DNA of 64,000 nt from the NCBI RefSeq assembly GCF_963678635.1, contig NC_087064.1, forward strand, positions 68,996,123-69,060,122. The letters run 5' to 3'. The DNA is from Symsagittifera roscoffensis (Eukaryota > Xenacoelomorpha > Acoela > Convolutidae). The translations under genes were made by a program, and so were the position numbers. Below are positions 23,201 through 35,200 of the stretch, one piece after another; the stretch's first letter is position 1; the number at the start of each line of letters is the position of its first letter. Below the pieces are notes generated by a model. That model was not told where the DNA came from, made no database searches, and saw nothing but the letters and a program-made list of their open reading frames with translations.

Positions 23201-26200
23201 AATGGTGGGAAGCTCTCTTAGTCAAATGCGAGGAAGCTATGCGTAGGCAAGATATCGGGGAGATGTACAGCATCCTCAAGCAGCTAGGACTTAGAGATTA
23301 CGCAGTACCTAATTCTAAAGCAACAGTAATCCCAGCGGAAACTTTTAAGCAACACTTCCAGAAAGTGCAAGAAAAGTGCAGGACTGACAGAGAAGATCCA
23401 GTCGAGGAGGCTCATACGAGAGTTCGCTCAAACAACACCAGAGGGACGTCAAAAGGCCAAGGAGTGCAGTACAATGCCTTCAGAAGAAGAAATTATCAAA
23501 GAGTGGGCGAAGGTTAAGGAAAAAGCACCGGGCGAGGACGACATCCGAATGATCTACCTTAAGTCAGCTCCAATAGAATTCCAAAAGAGAATAGTAAAAA
23601 TGATACAAACCATGTTCACAACATCAGCGGAATATTGGGATGATATAGTCAAAGTGGGAATCATTATTCCTCTGCACAAGAAAGGAGCGAAGGACAACCC
23701 CGATAATTTCCGCGGTGTATGCCTGTTATCCATGGTGAGCCGAATTCTCGCTAGAATTTTAACAACACGACTCCGGGATTGGGGCGAGGAATTTGGCGCC
23801 CTAGATGATAATCAAGATGGTTTCAGACAACACAGATCTACGACCGACACCACCCAAATAATGGTCAGACTACAGGAAGATAACCGAAGGATATGCGAAT
23901 CACAAAGTCTGAATAGAGACCGAGCGTGCCTATTAGATCTGAGAAAAGCTTATCCAAGAATCAATCGACCACTATTGTGGAAAATACTGGAAAGCTATGG
24001 GTTCGAAGATAATTTCCTAGGACGATTAAAGGAACTACACGAAGTAACTTCTTACAAAGTGAAAGGTAATAAGGAAGTTAGCTCCGAATGGATACCTCAA
24101 AGAGGATTGAGGGAGGGATGTCCTTCTTCCCCAATGCTTTTCAACATATTTCATCAAATCACAATAAGAGCAGCAGAAAAACAAAGGGAAGACAATGGAA
24201 TAAGAATCACTTACGTACCTGGAAACACCTGCATGACACAAAGGAGAGACAAACAAAATGCTGAAGCGAAGCATATAGACCTCAAATACGCCTTGTTCGC
24301 TGATGACACTACTATCTTGAGTAATAGGGAAAGTATGGATGTCGCAAGAGACACCACCAAAAGAGTAATGGGCCTCTTCGAGGAAAAGACAAACGATTCT
24401 AAAGAGGAAAACATAACTCTTGGTAAAACCAGTGCGGCAGGAACCAGATTCTTGGGCCTTTGGCTGGGAGAAGCTGAAGACACAAAAGTACGATTACAAC
24501 GCGGGATGGGAGCTTGGACAAAGGTCAAAAGACGCCTCAAAAACTCAAGGTTAACTAAAAGAACGCAAGCGCGTGTAGTTGAGGCAGTAGTAGAAAGCAC
24601 CATGTTGTACAACTGCCAAGTACGGACCTGGAATGTGTCAGAAATAAACAGAATCCAAAGGAAGGTAGACCAATGTTACCGTTATGTTTGGAGTTCAAAA
24701 ACCCAACCACCGCTGAAGGAAATGGAACAAAAACACAAAAACAGTTGGAATGTAAGGAAAGAACTCAGAATAAAATCAGTCAGAAGTAAAATCGAAAAAC
24801 GGAGTATGAAACGCCTAGGACATATGATACGTATGCCCGACGACAGAAGAGTGAAGCACGTAACTTTTGGTTGGTTAAGCAAGTTAGAAGAAACTGAAAA
24901 ACCGAGAGCGAAGTACCGTTGTACTCCCAGACAATGGATCAAATTGATGTGCGAAGCAGGAATTGACCAACTAGATATCGAAGAGATGGCAAAAGACAGA
25001 AAGCAATGGAAAACAATTATAAAGAACAGAATGACACATCTGGAAAGATGGGAGGAATCCCAAGAGAATGGATGGGAAGGAGGCATAATAAAACGCTCAC
25101 AAAGAGAGGAAAGCGTCAATCTCGGGTGTAGCCAATGCGAAAAAGTCTGCAAATCTAGAGCTGGTCGGGCAGTGCATATAAGAAGAATGCACAGAGAGAA
25201 CGCAGAACATACGTGCATCAAATGCCACGCCAAATTCCCAACGAAAACAAACCTGAAGAATCACGAGAAGAAATGTCGAGGAACAACAAGCCCAACCAAG
25301 TACGTCCCGGCAACAAAGGAATGTCCAATGTGCAACAAATTGGTATCAGCAACCAACCTAGCGAGACATATGACCAGGAGCTGTAGAAAGCGACATGGGG
25401 GACCCTAACAGGGTGAATACCCGAGAGAGAGAGAGAGAGAATACTGGTATAGCTAAAAAGGAGTTACTAAAGCCTAGTATGTGCCACGTATAAAGCCATG
25501 GCTATTTCTACAAGCTATATAAGCTATATCAAAAGCTGAATTAAGTATAAGAAGAATACTTGAGACAAATTATGATTGACTTTGTCATATTTGACCGTGG
25601 TTGGTTATTGGTGGCTTGCGTCGTGTCGTCTCCTCCTCGGTCCTCGTGTGGCAGTCCTGTGGTAATCTGGTCCGTTGAAAGGACCCGGATTGGGAACATT
25701 CAGGTTAGTGAAATAATCAATTGAAGCTTGTTCCATTTGTCTCCTAGCTTCTCTCGATTGCATCCATTCAGCCACCTTTTGTCTGTAATCGTTCCGGACA
25801 CTCGGAAGTCGCTCCGGATGAAAAGGACCACTAGACAAAAAATATTTTGACATGCAGAAAAAATATATATTTTTTTGATAATCAAGTTAAAATTGCAGGC
25901 TTTAAATGATAAATGAGAGAGAATATGATGTTTGAGGTGTGCGGGCAGCCTGTGACTCTTAGCAGTCGGGAGAATTAGTTTTGCGCTTAATTTTTGAAGC
26001 TTGACCGAAGTCAAGCTTGTTCAAAGTAATAAATTTATCTTGAGGTTTCTGGTTTTTTCGACAAAACAATTCCCGAAACAGAATTTAGATCATGCTTAAA
26101 AATATAAAGAAATTGATCTATATTAACATCACCTCTGCTCCGAATGGCTGCTGGGTGATTGGGCAGCTTCTGGAAAGTCGAGGTCTAGTTCGGCTGCCGC

Positions 26201-29200
26201 GTTCCATCCTAAGTTACTCCCATCTCTGTCCATCCAGTCAGTCACCTTTTGTCTGTAATCGCTTTGGTCACTAGGAAGTAGCTCTGGATGAAAAGGACCA
26301 CTATAAGAAAACATGGTTGGGAAGTTGTTTACATTGTTATTTAACATTCAATTTAGAATTCTATTTATGTTTTCTAACAGTGATGTTAGCTATTTTTTAG
26401 TGAGGGGGGGGGGTCTGATATAAATTTTTATGAGCGTTGAATTTTTCAGTTCGAAATTTCGGTTTATTTTGGAACTCTTCAACGTGATGTATTCACGTAT
26501 GTGAAGCTCAGAGCCCAACTTGGCGTCGAGTTCTCCTCAAAAAACTTGATGCTTCTGATTGTGTTGAATTATTTAACAATGTAACAAATAACTTATTTTT
26601 TTTCGATAGTTAATTGTTAGTTTGTTTTACCAACTCAGGCCGAAAAATATGTTTACGGTCACCATGTGAAGAGAAAAGGATGTTTGCGGTCACCGTGTGA
26701 CTCTAAGTAATCGGGAGAATTCATTTTGGCGCTTAATTTTTGGAGCACGACCGAAGCTTCTTAATAGTAATAAATTTATCTTTGAGATTTCTGATTTGTT
26801 CGACAAAACAATTCCCGAAAAAGTATTTAGATCATACCTAAAATGTTTAGAAATTGGTTTATGTAAAATCACCTCTGCTGCGAATAGCTGCTGGGTGGTT
26901 GGGCAGCTTCTGGAACATCCAGGTCCAGTTCGGCTTCCTGGTTCCATCTTGAGTTTGGATGACTCCCATCTCTGCCCATCCAATAGAACACCTCAGAATT
27001 GGGATTTGAGTTACTCTCATCTGTGTCCATCCACTCGGACACCTTGGTAGTGGGCCGGTTTTCCCGTGGCAATTTCCGCAGATGGTGACTCAACCTGTTC
27101 AACACTAAAGTGATTGAACATGGGAAATTGTTTAAGTCAAACATATTGTTGGAATGGGGAGGCACCAACTTGTTAAGCACCCCTTCTTTAGGAGTTCGAA
27201 AACCTGACGAAACAATCGTTCCAGTAAACACTAAGTTTCAGGGGAAGTGAGCGCCAAAAAAAAACGTTCCTATTTTTTGGGCCAAGTCTTGGGTCCGCTA
27301 GTGCCGTTGATTTGAATTTTCGCGGAATAATTGGTTGCTCCGCTTCGCATAAGCATCAACTTTAGGAATAGCGTGGGGGAAGTAAAAAACAAAGTTGTTT
27401 GCAATGGCCTAATTTTTCAGCCTGACAATGTTCGTAACAATCGGACAATTTGTATACCTGTAGAGTCCAAGTTCGCCTGTATCATTGTCGTCACCAAACC
27501 GCGACTCCTCAGAATCCTCGACAATCGAGTCTCTCCGGACCTTCTTTTGTCTCCTATTTCTATTCATTAGTCGCTCCTGGTCACCACTCCCATCCGAGAA
27601 TCGGTGGAAGGAAGAGACACTTCTTTCGTCTTCAGAGGATTCACCAGCAGGTCGTGGGTTTATCACCGGGTATTTTCCCATATAAGCGCCCTCGTCATTC
27701 ACCCAGTCTGTGGTACGCAGTGTGTCGTACCTTAAAACAGACAAAACGCGTAAAGCAAAGACGTTCTACCGAGTTTTAAACTAGCAACATTTGTCATAAG
27801 ATCGGTCCAATCTTTCAACCGAAGTAGCAAGTTTCGGAGTGATTTATTTCTGTTTTCAATTTCTGTCTGTCAGGGTGAATTCAATTAGTCGATTTGATAG
27901 CCGCTGTTTTATCCGCTTGAAAAAGGGTAATTCGTTGTCATTGCTCACCTGATTAAATGTTGCTGAACAAAGTGATTGAGAGTAATGAACGTAGTGAAGA
28001 CGCTTATATAGGTCTTGCTGATTTTTGTTTTTTCAGGAAAAGTCTTTAAAGTCAATATTGATGCATTTATGAATGACCTTAGGTATTTTTGCAATTTTGG
28101 GATCAATTTAAATTCATCTGTTGAAAGTGACATAAATAGCACTCTCCAAATACGAACGTGGAAATGGCGCGAAAAAACGAGAGCGATTTCTAGTTTCGAA
28201 AGTGGAATTTAATTTTAAGATTTCCAGCAGAATAAAAATTTAACCTATTGATCCACTTTTCTCTAGCTGGGTTAATGTTATCAAAAAAGCGCCAATCATA
28301 AATATATCTAGAAATTCAAATAGCTTAAAGGGCATCTCTTTTTTCTTTGAAATTCGAAAGTTGAGATTTTTCAAGAAGGTCAGCGTTTTTTTATGTTGAC
28401 TTGCGTTCATTACTCTTCTTCAATCCTCGATTGGCTATGTTTTATCATTTATTTATATATTTGTGTAGGTAGTTTTTTTCATGAAAAAGTCATCAAAGGT
28501 TGGCTCTCCAATTGTGAAAGTGTTAATTAAGAATAGCGCTGTCAATTTGGATTAATTAGATCAAAAAAGTCTTCTTCATTGCTACTAACAGTCTGCTGTC
28601 TATGCTAAAGCAGGAGGTACCTGTATGATACTTTCTGAATTTATTGTACTGATGCGTGATGAAATGGATAATTTCTCTTGTTCCTAATAAAATAAGTACG
28701 AGTGAAATTTTCTGAGAAATGGAATTCTCCTAAGGATTTAACATTTTTCTGACCATTTTTAAGGCATAGCCGCTTATGCACGGAGGATTCTCCCCACCTG
28801 TTGCCTCGCTAATATTAGATTCGACTTGGTAGGTTTCGAGAAAAGTCAAAATTTTTCAAAAAACGGACAAAAAATCAAAACATTGAATTTTCTGGGGGCC
28901 ATAACTTTTTTTATTTTTCTTTTTGTAAGTAAATTTGGTATTAGCCGTTACACAGGGGAGATTTTCTCGATCATTTATTTTAATGGAACCCAAAGTCTCA
29001 CATTTGGAAAGAAGTTTTGAGAAAAGTCAAAAAGTGTGAAAAAACGGTTACATAAAATTTTGATTTTTCCGAGGGTCAATTTTGCGTGTAAAAATTTTTC
29101 TGGGCGTAGCCGATTATGCATGGGAGCTTCCCTCAACCCGTTAATTCAATTGAACCTAAAAAAAGTCAGAGTTAAAAACATTGACTTTTCGGAGGGCCAT

Positions 29201-32200
29201 AACTTTTTGTGTGAAATTTTTTGTAGCGTAACCGCTTATCCAGGGGAGCTTAATACAACTTTTTTCTTTCGATTGAACCCAAAATTTTTTGGAAGGGTAG
29301 CTTTGAGAAGTTTTTTCCGAGGGTCTCTACTTTTGTGGAAAAAAATTGGACATAGCCACTGATGCAGGCGAGCTTTACACAACCTGTTCTGGCTCTTTTC
29401 CACTTCCCCCACATTTAAAGTTTTCCATTTTGTCAGTTGTCTTACGTGTTATTATCGCTGAGTGCGTGATGTTACGTTGTAAGATATGAAGAACAACTGT
29501 GTTCACAATAGTTAGTTTGTTCACCATTCTAAAATTCATTACATTATGGGGAGAAAATTACATCTGGTGGAAATTTAAATTTTAAAAACTGAAATTTAGA
29601 CGTGGGGAAAAGTGGAAAAGAGCCCCTCTTTCGATTGAAACTAAAATTTCAGATTTGGGAAGGTAGTTTTTGAGAAATGTCAAAAATTGAAAAACTAAAA
29701 ATATGACTTTTTCTAGAACTAGAACTTTTTGTGTGACATTTTTTTATCGTAGCCGCTTATGCAAGGGAGCTTTAAAAAACTTGTTCTTTTTATTGAACCC
29801 AAATTATTCTGGGAGGGTAGTTTTCGAGAAACGTTTCGAGAATTATTTGATTTTTCCGAGGGTCATTACTTTTTATGGAAACAAATTGGGCGTAGCCGCT
29901 GATAGGGCAGCTTCCGGCTCTTCTTCCTCCCTCCCTCCCACCTGCAAATTTTCATAATTCAAATTACTGTTCACATTGTCATGAAAATTGACATGCAGAC
30001 TAATTAGACCATGAAAACATATTTGATCTTCATAATCAACCTTGTAAAACCACCCCTTAGACCATAAAATTGATGCTTGTGTGAGGTGGGAGGCAAAAGG
30101 AAAAAGAGCCCAGCTTCCTGCTCTTTTCCAGTCACCTCCTTATAAATCAAATTTTGAAAAGCTCATTTAAGGTTGCCATAATGCTTTGAATTTTGGCATG
30201 TTGAACAAACTGCTAGCCGTGAACAGATTTGTTCTTCATACGTCACAAGGTATTATCATGCATATAGCCGTAATAACACATAAAACAATCATAAAAATTG
30301 ATATTTTGAAAATTGGTGGGAATGAAAAAGAGCCGAGCTTCCAACAACCCGTTTTTTTGGTTGGACTCTACTCTAAATCATAGATTTGACAGTGTAGTTT
30401 TGGGAAAATGTAAAATTCTCAGATTTGATTGGGTTGTTTTGGGAAAATGAAAAAATCTCATTTTGCAATGTAGTTTTGAAAATATTTAAAATCTCAGATT
30501 TGGAATGATAGTTTTTGGAAAAAGAAAAAAATCAGATTTGGCAATGTAGTTTTGGGAAAATGAAAAAATCTGGGATTTGGCTATGTAGTTTTGGGAAAAA
30601 TGAGCTCTTTTCCAGTTTCCCCCTTTCAAAATACCGATTTACGTGTTATTATGGCTAAATGCGTGATGTTACGCTGTAAAGTATGAAGAAAAAATCTGTT
30701 CAGAATTGTCGATTTGTTCACCACGCCAAATTTCATTGCATTATGAAAACGTTAAATAGACTTTTCAAAACTGAATTTGAAAGGGGGGAACTGGAAAAGA
30801 ACTTCATTTTCCCAAAACTACATTGCCAAATCCAAGATTTTTTCATTTTCCAAAATGAAAAAATATCGAATTTGGCAATGTAGTTTTGAGAAAATGGAAA
30901 AATCTCAGATATGACAGGATAGTTTTGAAAAATGAAAAAATCTCAGATTTGGCAGGATAGGGAAAAAAAGAAAAACATTAGATTTGGCAGGACAGTGTTG
31001 GGAAAATGAAAAAATTTTAGATTTGGCTGGTAGTTTGGGAAAATGAAAAGTTTTCAGACTTGGCAATGTAGTTTTGGGAAAAAGAAAACTTCAGATTTGG
31101 CTAGTTAGTTTTGGGAAAATTAAAAGAAAAATCTCAGATAGACAGTGAAGTATGGTAACGAGTGGGCAGTCTTCTCAGATGAGTGGGCGATCTTTCCATT
31201 GGTACCACTTTTAAACTAATTTTTTCGAGAAAAGTGAAGTTTTTCTAAAGCGTCTCAAAAAAGAAAACAACCAAATCCCAAATATTTTTATATTACCGAA
31301 CAGGTAATATGAAAATATCGAACAGGAATTATGCAATTTTTCTTATAAATACCGCTTCATTCCTCTAGACACCAGATTTTAACACAAATTCTCTCAAATC
31401 TGCAGAAATGACTCGTTGTCTAACTTTTCTCTGCCTGTGCGTAAGGGAACATTTCTCTCAGCTTCGTGGAATCCCGAATACCCACTGGATCTGTCATTTT
31501 TGACGCCAGTCATGGCGACCCAGTGCCTCCGGTCCTGGAGCCACCTCGGTTTATGCGCTTGTGTCACCTGGGAGTAAGCGACCGCATCTTGCCAGCGTCC
31601 AAGTTTTTCCTTGTACTGCTCTGGGGTTTTGCAATGTCCTTTAAGCCATTTGGAAGTGTAGTTCACGTTTCCGTCAGGGTCTGAGAGATAGGGACCTAAT
31701 AAACGGTAGCCGCAATGCTAGAAATTGTTTCAAGCGGGATTTTGTCGAAAGTATCTGACAAGGCATTTGGTTATGTAAACATCAGCAGAGTTGCAAAGCT
31801 ATTTTTGTCATAAATGGGCTTGGATGGTTTTCAAGACAGATATATTAGCGGAATGACTTACTCTGATTCTGCAGCCCCATCCCGTATGACCCTGGATAGC
31901 TCACCCTATTGAACATTCTGCTCATCCGTCCCCCTTGTCTCATCTTCCTCACTTGGTTAGCCCTCTCTACCAAGTAGTCTTCCTGTCTCTCAAGTGCCTC
32001 CGAGTCCATGTCCTGAAAAGAGTGTGCGGTTGGAGAGGAGGAGCCATTGTACCAATTTGTCATCAGATCATCCAATCTGTCATCTTCGCTATCAGCAGCA
32101 CTCCTGGGTGTTCTGCCTGCATAGCCGGACATGATCCCTTAGTTTCTTAGTTTTTTTTTAGGCTATTTAAGGTAATTATCCAGTTTTTTGTTTATTGTTT

Positions 32201-35200
32201 TTGTTATTTTTTGTTGCTTTGTTATTTTTTTGTTGCTTTTTAAAACACGTGCCTTAAATATTTACTGCATAGTATTTAACCGCCTTTCAATGTATTTGCG
32301 GGATAATTTTCCCAAGTCGAAGAAGATCGCATTCTTGGGGTCTCCCTTAATTAGCCGGACCTTGTTTTTTTTTCAATATAATTGAAATTGATAATTTGTT
32401 TCGGGGCCTTTCGTTTGTCGCTCTGTTTTGTCGGCTAACTTGTCATATCGAGAATTAATCTTGTACTGTCAGCAACTTTCATCATATATGCTAGTGTTTT
32501 TGATTTGCTCCTGTAATTTCTAAACCTAATAGCCTTGATTTTCCTCTTTTTTTGCTTTTCAGTCTTATTCTGCCTTACTGGTTTTGGCTGATTTTTTTCG
32601 TGTTAGTTGCCTTTTTTTGTTTCGCTTCCAGGGCAAAATTGGTTGTTTTTTTTTCAGTTTAGATAGTGTGTGTTGCAAAAGTTTAAAGATTTAAAACTTA
32701 GATGCTCAAATTTTTTATGACAATTTATTATGGCATTTTTTCAGTTTTCGATTTAATGGGCTTCTTTCCACGTATTGTCGGTGAGTGGCCGCTTGGTAAT
32801 AACTGAAAATTTAATTTAATGTTGTTTGGCGTGTTTCGTGACTGTTTTTATACTTGCGATAGCAAGTGTATTGCAACCGGGTACTATATTTTTTTCCGTA
32901 AATAATTTTGTTCACACGACTTACTCATTTCTTGGACTTGTCTTATCCTTTGGTCTCGTTACCACCACAGACAAAATTTGAGCATAATAGCTTATTAAAT
33001 ATCCGTCTAAAGCTTTTTTTTCGGCTCAGTATGTTTTTTATTTACTCAGTGAATTCATATTGGGTCGTTTTCGTTTTCTTCGATTTTATTCTAAGTGGTA
33101 GGAAGCTCCGCTTCGCCTGTATGTTTGAAATTTGAAAACTGAATGTTGCTAGGCAAAAAACTATGCTCTTTTGCAGCCAATAAAAATGCCGAATGGTCAA
33201 TATTGAGAGAGACACGATGCATATTTTAAAATCAAGAGTGAATTGAGTAAAAATCCGATATCCGAAAATACAATTAAATGCTCTGATAACATGTTTAAGA
33301 TTATAATTTCGCCACAGAAACATGTTATGAGAGAATTATTGGTATAAGCCTCAATAAATAGTTTTCAGCAATTGTTTTGTTCAATGAAGTGGAAATTTTT
33401 ATCAAACAAATTTTTAATATGATATGATACAATTTGTTGCAATTGTTTTGAATAATAGTCAAAATTGTGAAAAAAGTTCTGCTGTAGCCCGAGTACAGTA
33501 ATAGTTTCCACACTGTTCGATGCCCGTATTTCTCGGTTTGACCCTTGGTTTGAAACTATGCCGAAATGCTTATGCACGCATCCTAGATCCGTAGATATGG
33601 TATGACCCAGAGGCGGGTTTAATGGGGGAGGGGCCTACGCCCCCCTCAAGGATTCGACCCCCTGCCGACCCTCTTTTGGAACTTTTTATGAAAACTATTT
33701 TGGCCGAGTGACCCTAAATTTTTTTAAAGGCCTTTGGCGCCAATATATATTAATGTTGACGGGAAACGCGCGCAAAAAAAATTGTTGGTGAAATTTTTCA
33801 ATAGAGGTCTAAAAACGCTATTTTGGCCTCTTTATTCAAAATTTTCGGCCAAAACAGGGAAGTTTTAGTGATTTGGGAGAGCTCGGAAAATCAATTTGGT
33901 CGACTTAAAAAAAGGCACCCAAATAAAAATCCCCCAAACCCCCCTCGAGAAAATCCCCTGGTATGACCGAATAGATTTAGTGATCTACTTACCAATTGCC
34001 CCCTTCAAGAAAGGTGGGAGGCAATGGTGAAGTAGATTAAGTTAGCAAATTTTTGACAAACCAGATTGCAGCAGCAAAACTCAAATTTTAAATGCAACGC
34101 TTTTGTGCTATTTCACTGCTTTTATTTATGGGGGTGATAATTCTTTAGTAGGTACCAAAGGGAGGGCGATTGGTAAGTAGATCCAGATTTAGTAACTTGA
34201 CAACTGAATACACAATCAACAGATTGCGTTATCTGACGAGTTCGCCTTTTCAATCTTTGTCGCGTATTTTTGATCAAAATCAGTGTCCAGTTTTATTGTT
34301 ACGACCATTGAAAACGGGTAGGAACTATGTATTCGGGTCTGTTTTAGTTTTTTATGTTTTCCACGCAAAAGCAGGTAGCACAAAATGATCGGAATGGGCA
34401 TTAAAGAATATATGATATTAAAGCCCTTACAGTCGTGATTCGAACCATATTTTAAAATTTCAAAAAATTTTTCCCAGTGTCCAGAAAAACCGGTTTGAAA
34501 CTCTTGATTTTTCGTCTTATTTCGAGCGAATAAAGCGAGTGAGCAGTCTTATTTCAGTTGCTTATAAGCTTACAATAACTTAGTTCAAAATGAAAGCTTA
34601 ATTTTGTTTTACTTGAATAACGTTAGTTTTTTTTTGAGTATTTAGCACCTTTTTGGAATCAAAGTTTTCAAACATTCAAAAAAACATCAAAAACAATTTT
34701 TTGATGTTTTTCGTTTTCCTAGTAAATTTTCTACAAAAATTGCTTTTCAATTTGCTTATTTTAGTATGGCTGTCGAAAATACAAAATCCCCAGCTTTTTT
34801 GTTCAGCTCCTTTTATCATACCACGCCAAAAAAAAACGACAATGATTTGAAGAAATATTCTTGTATTTTTTAAGACCGGTCGGAACATTCTGTGCTACTT
34901 GCACAGTAACCGGGTATCCTTGTTACAGTATATGCATATAACCTAGCGATAATTTATAGTCGATGGAGGTAATGCAGACTATTGTATAAAATACCAGTGT
35001 CAAAAATACACAGTTGTTTTATAATACCTATGTAACAATTATATAACAGCTACGAAATTCATGCAAATTTCATTCATATGACGTAAATTTCGGCTTATGT
35101 ACTCTGCGCATTTTCGGTTGGTTGAAACTTTTACTGGTTTATTTACTCTCACTTTTGATACTATCTGAAAGATTTGATGTTTTGATTTTGAATTCTAACA

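Larger units (their letters stand above)
21605..25439 (+). mobile_element. Full-length APE-type non-LTR retrotransposon (LINE) with target-site duplication
   Basis: The 14-bp string AATACTGGTATAGC occurs at 21591-21604 and again at 25440-25453, flanking the element exactly. The 3' end is a short GA microsatellite (25423-25439) rather than poly-A. Between lie an AP-like endonuclease, a reverse transcriptase with intact FADD and C-terminal zinc fingers. The element is 3.8 kb and appears not to be 5'-truncated. It is in the sense orientation within intron 4 of the ubinuclein gene. Two stops and one frameshift suggest it is no longer active, but the clean target-site duplication suggests modest age. 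I cannot assign the clade. Confidence 0.9.

Noticed and set aside
28740-31140. Possible CRISPR-like or satellite array
   Set aside because: Unit length and spacing are irregular, there are no unique spacers, and the genome is eukaryotic; treated as simple tandem repeats.
31394-31481. N2 exon 2 running to the stop at 31394
   Set aside because: Possible as an alternative 3' end, but the phase-2 donor at 31481 links to the exon at 27730; left as a noted alternative.
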